From: Rhodopseudomonas sp. P2A-2r
GTDB lineage: Bacteria; Pseudomonadota; Alphaproteobacteria; Rhizobiales; Xanthobacteraceae
Direction: 5' to 3'
Length of the DNA stretch: 64,000 nt
Assembly: GCF_026015985.1 (NCBI RefSeq)
Contig: NZ_CP110389.1
Coordinates: 2,450,001 to 2,514,000 of the forward strand
In this document: positions 1 through 8,904 of the stretch, piece by piece
Layout of the letters: each line of letters begins with the position of its first letter
Position numbering within the stretch: the first letter of the stretch is position 1
Position numbers and translations under genes: made by a program
The notes under the pieces: model-generated
Databases searched by the model: none
The model's input: the letters and a program-made list of their open reading frames with translations, nothing else
Told to the model about the DNA's origin: nothing

Positions 1-645
1 CCGGCTTCGAGCGAGCGCACCTTTCGTATCGCAGCAACCGATAATCCGGCGGCGATCCTGGCGCCGGATCTCATTCCCTTTGTGAAAGCGCAGGCGCCTC
101 ATGTCCGTCTGGCGTTCGTGCTGCCCGACAAGACGCGGATCTTTTCGGATATGGAACAGGGGCACTTCGATATCTTCGTCGGCGCAGCCGACGATGTTGC
201 GGACGGTCTGATGGGCCGCACCTTGCTGGACGACCACTTTGTCACCGCGCAGCGAGTGGGACATCCGCGGGGCAAGCAGCCGCTGACGCTGGACGAGTTC
301 TGCGCGCTCGACCACCTGCTGATTTCGACGTCCGGCGGCCGCTTTGCCGGAATGGTCGATGAGGCGCTGGCGGCGCTTGGGCGATCGCGCACGGTGTCCG
401 TCTCGGTCCAGAGTTACGCCCTCGCCCCGGTGATCCTTGCGAGCAGCGATCACATCTGCACCTTGCCGTATCGCTTTCTGGCACGGTTTGCCGGTTCGCT
501 CGAGCTGTTCGAGCCGCCGCTGGCGCTGAACGATTTCAGTCTCAGCGCCTTCTGGCACGATCGCACGCGCAACGATCCAGCCCATATCTGGCTGCGCGAG
601 CAGCTGTTCCGGGTCGCCGGTGCGGAGGGCCGCACCAACGCGTAG
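1..645 (+). CDS. LysR-family transcriptional regulator, C-terminal part (5' end outside window)
   Basis: The reading frame is open from base 1 and ends at the TAG at 643-645, so only the effector-binding part (about 214 residues) is present. The visible protein begins with a FRIAATDNPAAIL-type strand, as in the start of the LysR substrate-binding domain, and follows the NodD/LinR-like pattern (LAFVLPDKTRIFSDMEQGHFDI, then VGAADDV..GLMGRTLLDD). The HTH domain must lie upstream of the window. It is convergent with the downstream metallo-hydrolase gene (51 bp gap), so it need not regulate that gene. The ligand cannot be told from sequence. The family call is firm; the role is unknown. Confidence 0.85.
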   Translation, partial: PASSERTFRIAATDNPAAILAPDLIPFVKAQAPHVRLAFVLPDKTRIFSDMEQGHFDIFVGAADDVADGLMGRTLLDDHFVTAQRVGHPRGKQPLTLDEFCALDHLLISTSGGRFAGMVDEALAALGRSRTVSVSVQSYALAPVILASSDHICTLPYRFLARFAGSLELFEPPLALNDFSLSAFWHDRTRNDPAHIWLREQLFRVAGAEGRTNA

Positions 646-695
646 CGCGACGGTCAGAGAGACTGACCGTCGCTGCTTGGTGATGGGGAGTCCGC

Positions 696-1676
696 TTATT
701 GCCCGGCGCGATTGCGATATTCGACAGGGAACCAGCCGAACTTGCCATGACCGTCGGCACGCACGTGTCCGACGCCGGGGAACGGCAGATGCGGGGCGGC
801 GATCAATTGACGGTCGCCGGCGAACTGCGCGAATGCGGTCTGACGGACCGAGGCTGCCTTGGTCGGATCCTGATCGTAGACGATGGTGATCGAGGGCTTC
901 GGAAATTGCACGGCGGCGACATGGATGATATCGCCGACGAAGATGATGGACTGGCCTTCGCTGGTGACATTGAAGAATGCACTTCCAGGCGTGTGGCCCT
1001 GATGAATGGTCGCGACCACGCCCGGAAGAATCGTCGCACGATCCGCAAATGGCTTCACCTTGCCGGCCTTGTCGTAGACGCCGATCGTCTTGGCGGCCTC
1101 ATCGAAATACTTCTGCGCGTAGCCGGTCCTGGCGGCGTTGGATGGGTCGAGGAAGAAATCGATGTCGGGCTTTCCGACGTGAACGGTCGCGTTGGGAAAG
1201 GTTCTTCGCCCATCCACGACAAGTCCGCCGGTATGGTCGGTATGGATGTGGGTGATCAGGATATCGGTGATATCCTCCGGGGTGGTGCCGATCGAGGCAA
1301 GGCTGTCGACCAGCTTGCCACCATAGCCGGGCCCGAACAATTGCCCAGATCCGGTATCGACAAGAATGCGCCGTGCGCCGTCCGTGATGAGAAAGGCGTT
1401 GATCGAGGCTTCGACGGGATTGTCGAGAAACGACCGGTGCAGCAGGTCGTCGACCTCGGCGGGCTTCGTGTGGGTGAGAAGCTGATGGAGATCCTGCGGC
1501 ACGGTGCCGTCGGACAGGGCAACGATGTCCAGCTTGCCGAGCGGAAAACGGTAGGTGTCGGGGACCTGTTGATGGGAGACGGCGGCGGGGAGGGCCGGGG
1601 TTTCGGCCCACGCCGGTGGCGCCAGGCCGATCGTGCTGGCAATGGCGATGCTGTGGACGAATGAACGGTAGCTCAT
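696..1676 (-). CDS. Secreted metallo-beta-lactamase-fold hydrolase
   Basis: This 326-residue protein starts with a Sec-type signal peptide (hydrophobic stretch up to PPAWA-ET, about residue 25), so it is probably periplasmic. The MBL-fold zinc ligands are all visible: HIHTDH in ILITHIHTDHTGG, the later His in HQGHTPGS, the Asp in FVGDIIH and the His in AAPHLPFPG. Family members include lactonases, sulfatases and phosphotriesterase-like enzymes, and the substrate here cannot be assigned. The ATG at 1676 has a good ribosome site (AGGAG, about 8 bases upstream). It is a single gene, separated from the BMP transporter operon by a 253 bp gap holding a terminator and two small palindromes. Confidence 0.85.
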   Translation of the reverse strand: MSYRSFVHSIAIASTIGLAPPAWAETPALPAAVSHQQVPDTYRFPLGKLDIVALSDGTVPQDLHQLLTHTKPAEVDDLLHRSFLDNPVEASINAFLITDGARRILVDTGSGQLFGPGYGGKLVDSLASIGTTPEDITDILITHIHTDHTGGLVVDGRRTFPNATVHVGKPDIDFFLDPSNAARTGYAQKYFDEAAKTIGVYDKAGKVKPFADRATILPGVVATIHQGHTPGSAFFNVTSEGQSIIFVGDIIHVAAVQFPKPSITIVYDQDPTKAASVRQTAFAQFAGDRQLIAAPHLPFPGVGHVRADGHGKFGWFPVEYRNRAGQ

Positions 1677-1741
1677 ATTGCTGCTCCTGATGAGGCTTCT
1701 TCGTCGCCTTCAGGTAGTCGGCTGAACCAAGTCTTTGAAAT

Positions 1742-1779
1742 CAAACGTTTGGATGGGACCTATCGACCAAGCCGATAGG
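1742..1779. promoter_or_regulatory. Two small palindromes upstream of the MBL-hydrolase gene
   Basis: CAAACGTTTG (1742-1751) is a perfect 10 bp palindrome. CCTATCG-N7-CGATAGG (1759-1779) is a perfect 7 bp dyad. Both lie 65-105 bp upstream of the start codon at 1676 and could be operator sites. No regulator can be tied to them from sequence. Confidence 0.3.
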
Positions 1780-1875
1780 CAGCCGGCGCGTGGATAACAT
1801 CGCGCGCTCCATGCCGGAAGCGGCGAAAGCCGTAACCGGGCTTTGGTGGAAGGTGGTGCTCCATCCTGTTGAATG

Positions 1876-1902
1876 AAAAAGTCCGGGCATCGCTACCCGG
1901 AC
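1876..1902 (-). terminator. Rho-independent terminator of the first BMP transporter operon
   Basis: Read on the minus strand the site is GTCCGGG, an 8-base loop, CCCGGAC and then TTTTT. It lies 28 bases past the stop codon of the BMP-family binding protein gene, the last gene of the minus-strand operon that runs from 6634 to 1930. Stem, loop and T-tract are all directly visible. Confidence 0.85.
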
Positions 1903-1929
1903 CGATCGCAATCCTCAAGTGGCTGGATC

Positions 1930-3011
1930 TTACTTGCCGCCGGGGACCTTGTCGTCGATGCCCCTGACGTAAAAGTTCATGCCGAGCACCTGGCCGTCGG
2001 CGAGATGGTCGCCGTCCTTGCATTCGATTTCCTTGCCGTCCTGGCCGAGCACCGGGCATTTGAACGGCTTGATAGTGCCGGCGATGATGCCGGCCTCGGT
2101 GTCTTCAGCCAGCTTTTTCACGTCGTCGGGCATGTTGGTGTAGGGCGCCATCACCACCATCTTTTCCTTCAGGCCATCCCAGGTGTCTTCCGACTTCCAG
2201 GTGCCGTCGAGTTCGGCCTTGACGCGTTTGATGTAATACGGCGCCCAGTTGTCCATGATCGAGGTAAGCTGGGTCTTCGGTCCGAACTTGATCATTTCGG
2301 AGTCCTGTCCGAACGCCAGCTTGCCGCGTTCGGAGGCGATCTGCATCGGCGCCGGGCTGTCGGTGTGCTGCATGATGATGTCGGCGCCCTGGTCGAGCAG
2401 CGCCTTGGCGGCGTCGGCTTCCTTGCCCGGGTCGAACCAGGTGTTGGCCCAGATGATCTTGACCTTGATGTTCGGGTTGATGGTCTGCGCGCCCAGGATC
2501 GTGGCGTTGATGCCGGAGATGACTTCCGGGATCGGGAATGAGCCGATGTAGCCGAGCACGCCGGACTTCGACATCTTGGCGGCGATGATGCCCTGGATGT
2601 AGCGGCCTTCATAGAAGCGGCCGGAATAGGTCGAGACGTTGGCGGCGCGCTTGTAGCCGGTGGCGTGCTCGAAGTGAACGTTCGGATATTTTTTGCAACC
2701 TTCAGCGTCGGCTCCATGTAGCCGAACGAAGTGGTGAAGATCAGCTTGTTGCCGGCGCGGGCCAGCTGCTCGATGGAGCGCTCGGAGTCCGGACCCTCGC
2801 TGACGTTCTCGAGATAGGTGGTCTCAACCTTGTCGCCGAATTCCTTGATCATGGCGAGGCGCGCCTGGTCATGCTGGTAGGTCCAGCCGAGATCGCCGAT
2901 CGGACCGAGATAGATAAAGCCGACTTTGAGTTTTTCGGCGGCGTTCGCACCGAGCATACTGGCCGCGGCGGTGACGATCACCGTTGTCGCAGCGAGGACG
3001 ATCTTTCTCAT
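1930..3011 (-). pseudogene. BMP-family ABC transporter substrate-binding protein, one-base frameshift
   Basis: This is a periplasmic binding lipoprotein/BMP-family protein (PnrA/Med type), the solute receptor for the permeases and ATPase encoded just upstream (3084-6634). The N-terminal part (3011 to about 2690) has a signal peptide ending near SMLGANA-AEKLKVGFIY, and the C-terminal part continues in another frame from KYPNVHFEH through MSKSGVLGYIGSFPIPEV to the stop at 1930. The two join exactly if one T (A on the coding strand) is added to the T6 run at 2689-2694, giving LKVAKKYPNVHF, the usual BMP motif. Apart from this shift the gene is full length (about 360 residues) and in its normal operon position, so a base-calling error is the likelier explanation. 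Family knowledge suggests a nucleoside, purine or related ligand. Confidence 0.85.
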
Positions 3012-3083
3012 GGGTCTCTCCGGTTACCAAGGGGTGGACTGATGATCCCGCAGCGCGCGCTCCCCTCGCGCACCGCAGTTCGT

Positions 3084-4001
3084 CTATCGATCGGGAACGA
3101 ACACCGTTCCCAATGCCGCGGGCGCGGTCGAGCCGCCGGTACGCGCGCGCGAAATCAAGACCAGGACGATGACCGTCGCCAGATAGGGCAGCGCTGACAT
3201 CAACTGCGAGGGAATGCCGATGCCCCAGCCCTGCGCGTGCAGCTGCAGGATCGTGACTGCGCCAAACAGGTAGGCGCCGATCACCAGGCGGCCCGGCCGC
3301 CACGACGAGAACACCACCAGTGCCAGCGCGATCCAGCCGCGCCCGGCGGTCATTCCGGGAATGAAGAACGGCGTGTAGGCGAGCGGCAGATAGGCGCCGG
3401 CGAGGCCCGCGCAGGCGCCGCCGAACATCACCGCATAGAGGCGGATCCGCAGTACCGGATAGCCCAGCGCATGGGCTGAGATATGATTGTCGCCGGCCGC
3501 ACGGAGGATCAGGCCGGCACGGGTGCGATACAGGAACAGCCAGACCGCGACGACCAGCAGCAGCGACAGATACACAAACCCATCCTCGCCGAACAGGATG
3601 CGGCCGACGAACGGAATGTCGGTCAGGCCGGGAATATAGAGGTGGGGAGCCGTCGCAATCCGCTCGCCGACGAAGCCGGCGCCAATCAGCCCGGACAGAC
3701 CGATACCGAGGATGGTCAGCGCCAGGCCGGTGGCGACCTGGTTGACGGCGAGGCCAAGCGCCATCGCGGCGAAGATCAGCGACAGCGCTGTGCCGGCCAG
3801 CATGCCGCAGATCGCACCGACGATGGTGGAGCCAGTCAGCAGCGTGCCGCCGAAGCCGCATGCGGCGCCCATGATCATCATGCCCTCGACGCCGAGATTG
3901 AGCACGCCGGCGCGCTCGGTGATCAACTCGCCGGTGGCAGCGATCAACAGCGGCGTCGATGCGGCAAGCACCGACAGGATGATGGCTTCAAGCAGTCCCA
4001 T
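3084..4001 (-). CDS. ABC transporter permease, BMP/nucleoside type (YufQ/NupQ-like)
   Basis: This 305-residue inner-membrane permease of the BPD_transp_2 family has many hydrophobic segments and the family motif GELITERAGVLNLGVEGMM near its N-terminus. I start it at the ATG at 4001 (MGLLEAIILSVL) rather than an in-frame ATG 69 bases further upstream, because this start overlaps the preceding permease gene by 14 bases and begins directly with a membrane helix. It forms a heterodimeric channel with the product of 3988-5079. It is the third gene of a four-gene operon (ATPase, permease, permease, binding protein). Confidence 0.88.
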   Translation of the reverse strand: MGLLEAIILSVLAASTPLLIAATGELITERAGVLNLGVEGMMIMGAACGFGGTLLTGSTIVGAICGMLAGTALSLIFAAMALGLAVNQVATGLALTILGIGLSGLIGAGFVGERIATAPHLYIPGLTDIPFVGRILFGEDGFVYLSLLLVVAVWLFLYRTRAGLILRAAGDNHISAHALGYPVLRIRLYAVMFGGACAGLAGAYLPLAYTPFFIPGMTAGRGWIALALVVFSSWRPGRLVIGAYLFGAVTILQLHAQGWGIGIPSQLMSALPYLATVIVLVLISRARTGGSTAPAALGTVFVPDR

Positions 4002-5079
4002 CGGCGGCCTTCCGTTGCGGCATGATGAGCCTGATCCGATAAAGAATGAGGGAATCGCAGGCCAGCACATAGAACAGCAGGATGCCCTGGAACACCTTCG
4101 TCATATCGAGGGGGATCTTCATGGCGATCTGTGCCTGCTCGCCGCCGATGAAAGTCAGCGCCAGGAAAAGACCTGCAATTAATATTCCAATCGGGTTGAG
4201 CCGTCCGAGGAACGCAACGATGATCGCGGTGAAACCATAGCCCGGCGAAATTCCGGGCTGCAGATGTCCAATCGGTCCTGCCACCTCGATGATCCCCGCC
4301 AGTCCAGCCAGTGCGCCCGAGATCGCGAAGGTCAGCAGGATCAGCCGGTTGGATTTGAAGCCGCCGAACCGCGCGGCGCGCGGCGCTGCGCCGACCACGC
4401 GTATTTCAAAGCCCTTGATGGTGCGGCCGAGCAGCACCGCCGCGCCGGCGACCACAAGCAGGGTGATCGCCACGCCCAGATGCAGCCGGCCGCCTTCGAT
4501 CAGCAGCGGTACGGTCGCCACCGGATCGAATTCGGCTGTGGTCGGGAAATTGAAACCGGCGGGATCGCGCCACGGACCGCGCACCAGATAGTCGAGCAGC
4601 AGCTCTGCGACATAGACCAGCATCAGGCTGACGAGAATTTCGCTGGCGCCGAACCGCACCTTGCATATTGCCGGGATCAGCGCGTAGAGCGCCCCCGCCG
4701 CAGCCCCAAACAGCAGCATCAAAGGCAGGACCCACGGTCCGGCATCGCTGCCATGGGTCACCACCGCCAGCCAGCTGCCGGCAACGGCGCCGACCAGGAA
4801 CTGGCCCTCGGCGCCGATGTTCCAGACATTGGCCAGATAGCACAGCGACAGGCCGATCGCGATTATCACCAGCGGCGCGGCCTTCACCGCGATCTCCTGC
4901 AGCGAGTAGCTGTCGGTGAGCGGGGTAATGAAATAGACGGCCAGGGCGGCGAGCGGGTTCTTGCCGAGCAACGCGAACAGGATGCTCATGGTCACCACGG
5001 TCAGGCCGATGGCGATGAGCGGCGAGATCAGGGCGATGGCGGTGGAGCGTTCCGCGCGCTTTTCAAGCACCAACTGCAT
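3988..5079 (-). CDS. ABC transporter permease, BMP/nucleoside type (YufP/NupP-like)
   Basis: This 363-residue permease of the BPD_transp_2 family is longer than its partner, as is usual for the first permease of BMP-type importers. Visible family motifs are CYLANVWNIGAEGQFLVGAV and the GYGFTAIIVAFLGRLNPIG stretch near the C-terminus. Its start overlaps the end of the ATPase gene by 17 bases and its end overlaps the next permease gene by 14 bases, so translation is probably coupled. With the ATPase at 5063-6634 and the BMP protein it makes a complete importer. The ligand is probably a purine, nucleoside or ureide, inferred from the family and from neighbouring catabolic genes. Confidence 0.88.
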   Translation of the reverse strand: MQLVLEKRAERSTAIALISPLIAIGLTVVTMSILFALLGKNPLAALAVYFITPLTDSYSLQEIAVKAAPLVIIAIGLSLCYLANVWNIGAEGQFLVGAVAGSWLAVVTHGSDAGPWVLPLMLLFGAAAGALYALIPAICKVRFGASEILVSLMLVYVAELLLDYLVRGPWRDPAGFNFPTTAEFDPVATVPLLIEGGRLHLGVAITLLVVAGAAVLLGRTIKGFEIRVVGAAPRAARFGGFKSNRLILLTFAISGALAGLAGIIEVAGPIGHLQPGISPGYGFTAIIVAFLGRLNPIGILIAGLFLALTFIGGEQAQIAMKIPLDMTKVFQGILLFYVLACDSLILYRIRLIMPQRKAADGTA

Positions 5080-6634
5080 CGGCCGGCTCCTTTGGCGGAA
5101 GACTGCTGCCGCCCATCAGCAGGCCTAGCTTTTCGCGCGTGGCGTCGGCAGTGACCAGCGCCTCTGACAGGTGGCCGTGAAACATCACCGCGATGCGGTC
5201 GGCGATTTCTGCGAGTTCGTCGAGGTCCTGGCTGGTCACCAGGATAGCACAGCCCTCGGCGGCGAGATCGAGCAGTGCTTGGCGGATCACCGCGGCGGCG
5301 CCGGCATCGACGCCCCAGGTCGGCTGGCTGACCACCAGCACCACGGGATTGCGCAGGATTTCGCGGCCAACGATGAATTTCTGCAGATTGCCGCCGGACA
5401 GGCTGCCGGCCTCCGGATCGCGCTTGGCCTTGCGGACGTCGAATGCGGTGGTGGTGCGATCGACCGTCGACAGCGTTGCCGCCGTATTGATAAAGCCATG
5501 CTGCACCATGCCCGAGGCCGCGTGGCCTGTGAGCAGCGCGTTCTCCGACAGCCGCATCCGCGGCGCGGTGCCGTGGCCGAGGCGCTCCTCCGGCACGAAG
5601 GCGGCACCGAGTTTTCGCCGCGCGGTGATCGACAGATGCCCTGCGGCATGGCCGTCGATGACGATAGTGCCGGGATCCTTCGATAGGCGTTCGCCGGACA
5701 GCGCCGCGAACAGTTCATCCTGGCCATTGCCGGCGACACCGGCGACGCCGAGAATCTCGCCGCCCTTCAACTCGAATGAGATGTTCTGAAGCCGGACGCC
5801 GTGCGGGTCATCCGGCTCGAGGTTGAGCGCGTTGACAAGCAGCCGCGGCACGGTGGTCTTGCGTCCGGCCGGCGCCTTCACCTGCTTGATATCGGCGCCC
5901 ACCATCATCCGCGCCAGCGAGGCGGCGGTCTCGCGACCCGGCATACAGGTGGAGACCTTCTTGCCGCCGCGTAGGATGGTCGCGGTGTCGCACAGCCGCT
6001 TCACCTCTTCAAGCTTGTGGCTGATGTAGAGCACCGCGCGGCCTTCCGACCGTAATCGCTCCAGCACGACGAACAACTGGTCGGACTCCTGCGGCGTCAG
6101 CACCGCGGTGGGCTCGTCGAGAATCAAGAACTTTGGATTCTGCATCAGCGCGCGCACGATTTCGATGCGCTGGCGCTCGCCCACGGACAGTTGCCAGACC
6201 TCGCGCTTAGGGTCGAGCGGCAGCCCGTAGACCCGGGAGACTTCCTCCAGCCGTGCCGACATGTCCTTGAAGGTCTCCTTGCCGTCGAGGCCGAGTGCGA
6301 CGTTCTCCGCAACGGTCAGATTGTCGAACAGGGAAAAGTGCTGGAACACCATGCCGATGCCGCGGGCACGCGCATCGTGCGGGCCGGACAGCACCATTTT
6401 CTGGCCCTGCCACAGCATCTCGCCTTCGCTCGGCTGGATCAGCCCGTAGACGGTCTTGACCAGGGTCGATTTCCCGGCGCCATTCTCGCCAAGCAAGGCA
6501 TGGATTTCCTGCGGCCAGATCTCGATATCGATGGAGTCATTGGCGAGAAAATCGCCGTAGCGCTTGGTGAGACCGATGGTCTGCAGCAGGGCCGTCTGGC
6601 CGGCCCGCGGATTTGAAGGCGTCGGATCTAACAT
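5063..6634 (-). CDS. ABC transporter ATP-binding protein with two ABC domains (YufO/NupO-like)
   Basis: This 523-residue cytoplasmic ATPase carries tandem ABC domains like the sugar/nucleoside group (RbsA, YufO). The first domain has a full Walker A (GENGAGKST), signature LSVGERQRIEI and Walker [12 protein letters not shown]. The second has a degenerate Walker A (GVAGNGQDELFAAL) but an intact signature LSGGNLQKFIVGRE, as is usual in this group. It is the first gene of the minus-strand operon, and the promoter should lie in the 571 bp gap shared with the divergent Tsx-like channel gene. A paralogous ATPase is at 8905-10437. Confidence 0.92.
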   Translation of the reverse strand: MLDPTPSNPRAGQTALLQTIGLTKRYGDFLANDSIDIEIWPQEIHALLGENGAGKSTLVKTVYGLIQPSEGEMLWQGQKMVLSGPHDARARGIGMVFQHFSLFDNLTVAENVALGLDGKETFKDMSARLEEVSRVYGLPLDPKREVWQLSVGERQRIEIVRALMQNPKFLILDEPTAVLTPQESDQLFVVLERLRSEGRAVLYISHKLEEVKRLCDTATILRGGKKVSTCMPGRETAASLARMMVGADIKQVKAPAGRKTTVPRLLVNALNLEPDDPHGVRLQNISFELKGGEILGVAGVAGNGQDELFAALSGERLSKDPGTIVIDGHAAGHLSITARRKLGAAFVPEERLGHGTAPRMRLSENALLTGHAASGMVQHGFINTAATLSTVDRTTTAFDVRKAKRDPEAGSLSGGNLQKFIVGREILRNPVVLVVSQPTWGVDAGAAAVIRQALLDLAAEGCAILVTSQDLDELAEIADRIAVMFHGHLSEALVTADATREKLGLLMGGSSLPPKEPADAVGA

Positions 6635-7205
6635 TCGCTGTCACGGGTGAGAGGACGCTCTTCGTCGATAGTGTGCCAAATCGGAATGCAGCGTAAATCC
6701 CGAAAAAGCGCCAGTCTCTGCTTAGCGCTTCAGCAAAATCCAGTCTCTGTGATTCCCGCCAGCCACGCCCCGCCTTGTACCAAATCCCACCCATGAAGAC
6801 GGGCTGCGAATGGTGCGCGGTTGTTCACTCCGGAAATGTGTTGCCAAATTATTACATGCTGCCGCCATCGGAACTCGCGCTCTCTCGGTTCGCCCAAAAT
6901 ATGGGCCAAGAAGATTTTGCTTCATATGTGCGCAATCGCGACGTGGTTATCGCAAGACGCCTGCGTCAGAACGTCGCAAAAACCTGTGTTTGCAGGGATA
7001 AGCTCCCGTCCCGGTGAGGTGCATTGCGAACGGGCAGCTCCTGCCGACTCCTCTCCAATTTCCAGAAATTACTGATCCAGTTGGATTTTTTGCCGCCTTC
7101 CGCAGCAGCGGCTGGAGAAAGTTGAGGCTTTTCCATGGCAGCGATTGCAGCAAGTGTTTCCTCCGGGCCGCGACCACCAATGTATGCAACCTGGGGAAAG
7201 ACCTG
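6635..7205. promoter_or_regulatory. Divergent intergenic region, BMP operon 1 / Tsx-like channel
   Basis: This is a 571 bp stretch without a convincing gene. It separates the minus-strand importer operon from the plus-strand channel gene, so it should hold both promoters. Short open frames in it have no family features or ribosome sites. I see no strong sigma-54 site, riboswitch or long inverted repeat. The channel gene start at 7206 is preceded by GGGGAAAG, a good ribosome site. Confidence 0.4.
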
Positions 7206-8255
7206 ATGTCCTATAGCTACCGCGAAATTGCAGCGGCGACCGTGCTGTCGCTTGCCACCCTTGCTCCGATCGGCCACGCACGTGCCGCCGACATGGCGTC
7301 GTTCCCGGTCAAGGCAAAGCCGATCGCCGATCTGCCGTTCTTCCTGGTCAACGACAATCGCGTGACATTCGCCTATCAGTTCACGGCGACCCAACCGGGC
7401 AGTGCGGCGAAGACGGCAAAGCAGGTTTACGCCTTTACCCACTTCGACGTCTGGGCCTATGGCACCAACTTCTTCAACATCGACCTGCTGAAGTCCGACA
7501 GGGCCGATCCCGCCGGTCCGTGCCTTGGCAACACCCCCGTCACCGGTTGCGCCGGCGCCACCGAGATCTACGGCCTGATCCGCAGCACGTTCGGCTTCAA
7601 CGAAATCTTCAACACCAAGACTTTCTCCTACGGACCGTTGCGCAACGTGTCGTTCGTGATCGGCGCCGATGCCAATACGGAAAACCGCTTCTTCGGCGCT
7701 GCCAAGCGCGACATCGTCGCCGGTCTGCAGTTTGCCTTTAACCTGCCGTACAAGGGCTTCTTCAACGTCAATCCGCTGTACTACAAGGAAATCAACCACA
7801 ACGCCTACTCGCAGTGCGGCCTGTTCGGGCCGGGCGTTGCTGGCGTGACGTGCAACTCCGACGGAAACACCGAGTTCAAGGGGACCTGGGCTGTCGAATT
7901 GAATTACTACATGGATCTGGGCTTCCTGCCGCCGAGCCTGCAGTACTTCGCGATCAGCGGTCGCGCCGGGTTCTACGGCCCCAAGGGCAACGAAGCCAAT
8001 CCGCTGCCCTTCAACGCGGTCACCAACACCAGAACCAGAACGGAAATCAACAGCGAGCCGATCCGTCTGACCTTCGACGCCAGCAAGGCGATCTGGGGTG
8101 AGAAGTACACCCACAACGTCGATCTCTGGGTTGCCTACCGTTACTGGGACAACAAGTTCGGCCTGGATCACGCTGTCAGTGCCGCCTGCACCGGCGCCGT
8201 GGCCGGCGCGTGCACGGAAAAGTCGCTGTACTCGGGCATCTCGGTCAAGTTCTGA
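7206..8255 (+). CDS. Tsx-like outer-membrane channel protein
   Basis: This 349-residue protein has a signal peptide (TVLSLATLAPIGHARA-AD), and the mature part has alternating hydrophobic/aromatic strands with a C-terminal Phe (SLYSGISVKF), typical of an outer-membrane beta-barrel. The segment FDVWAYGTNFFNIDLLKSD resembles the nucleoside-specific Tsx channel family. I chose the ATG at 7206 because of the ribosome site GGGGAAAG and because the signal peptide follows directly. Lying between two BMP-type importers, it could be their outer-membrane entry port for purines or related compounds. That role is inferred. The barrel nature is well supported, the Tsx family call less so. Confidence 0.65.
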   Translation: MSYSYREIAAATVLSLATLAPIGHARAADMASFPVKAKPIADLPFFLVNDNRVTFAYQFTATQPGSAAKTAKQVYAFTHFDVWAYGTNFFNIDLLKSDRADPAGPCLGNTPVTGCAGATEIYGLIRSTFGFNEIFNTKTFSYGPLRNVSFVIGADANTENRFFGAAKRDIVAGLQFAFNLPYKGFFNVNPLYYKEINHNAYSQCGLFGPGVAGVTCNSDGNTEFKGTWAVELNYYMDLGFLPPSLQYFAISGRAGFYGPKGNEANPLPFNAVTNTRTRTEINSEPIRLTFDASKAIWGEKYTHNVDLWVAYRYWDNKFGLDHAVSAACTGAVAGACTEKSLYSGISVKF

Positions 8256-8279
8256 TCGATCCGACTACGTGACCTGATG

Positions 8280-8309
8280 AATGGCGCCGCGCACAATCGC
8301 GGCGCCATT
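8280..8309. terminator. Perfect hairpin between convergent genes (likely bidirectional terminator)
   Basis: AATGGCGCCGCG, a six-base loop and CGCGGCGCCATT form a perfect 12 bp stem. It sits 24 bases after the stop of the Tsx-like gene and 27 bases before the stop of the convergent deaminase gene. T-tracts are very short, so it may slow polymerase or protect mRNA ends rather than act as a strong intrinsic terminator. Confidence 0.55.
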
Positions 8310-8336
8310 TGCATGTGACAGCGGCGATCGGGACGC

Positions 8337-8843
8337 TCAGCCCTTTTTGTCCCACACGCCGACATGAAGCGCTGCGGCTTCGTCCTCTAGCAACGGGCCG
8401 ACCACGTCGATGCTCCGCTGGCCGGTGGCCAGCACGTCGCGGCACGGCATGTCCAGAGTCGGATTTTCCGGATGGTTGCCCGTGAAGTCGCGCAGCCGCT
8501 GTTCGCTGAGGCCATAGACGAGGCGCCCGATTCCCGCCCAGTACAGCGCGCCCGCGCACATGACACAGGGTTCCGCGGATGAGTACAGCGTGCTGCCTGC
8601 GAGAACATCAGGGCTGAACGTCGTGCAGGCCTGGGTGCAAAGCAGCCGTTCGGCATGGGCCGTGCCGTCATGGGACGGCATATAGCCGTTCTCTGCCTCC
8701 ATCAGAACCGTGCCGCCGGCGTCCACCAGCACCGCACCGAACGGGTGGTTGCCGTTCGTCATCGCGCGGCGGCCGACATCGAACGAACGGCGAAGGAAGC
8801 GTTCGTCAAGTTCGGTCTTGCTCAAGCCTGCGGTCTGGCCCAT
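8337..8843 (-). CDS. Nucleoside deaminase of the cytidine/guanine deaminase fold
   Basis: This 168-residue zinc hydrolase has the deaminase motifs HAE (in GTAHAERLL) and PCxxC (in SSAEPCVMCAGALYWA), with NHPFGAVLVD as the usual first strand. The family deaminates guanine, cytosine, related bases or tRNA adenosine. The YWAGIGRLVYG stretch and the operon setting favour a free purine or pyrimidine base, for example guanine to xanthine. It is the last gene of the second BMP importer operon, 61 bases after the ATPase gene. Substrate specificity is inferred from context only. Confidence 0.8.
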   Translation of the reverse strand: MGQTAGLSKTELDERFLRRSFDVGRRAMTNGNHPFGAVLVDAGGTVLMEAENGYMPSHDGTAHAERLLCTQACTTFSPDVLAGSTLYSSAEPCVMCAGALYWAGIGRLVYGLSEQRLRDFTGNHPENPTLDMPCRDVLATGQRSIDVVGPLLEDEAAALHVGVWDKKG

Positions 8844-8904
8844 CGCGTTTCTCCTGCATGTTCCGCATTGGAATATGCCGGGACGGCGATGTCCAGTCGT
8901 GGGC

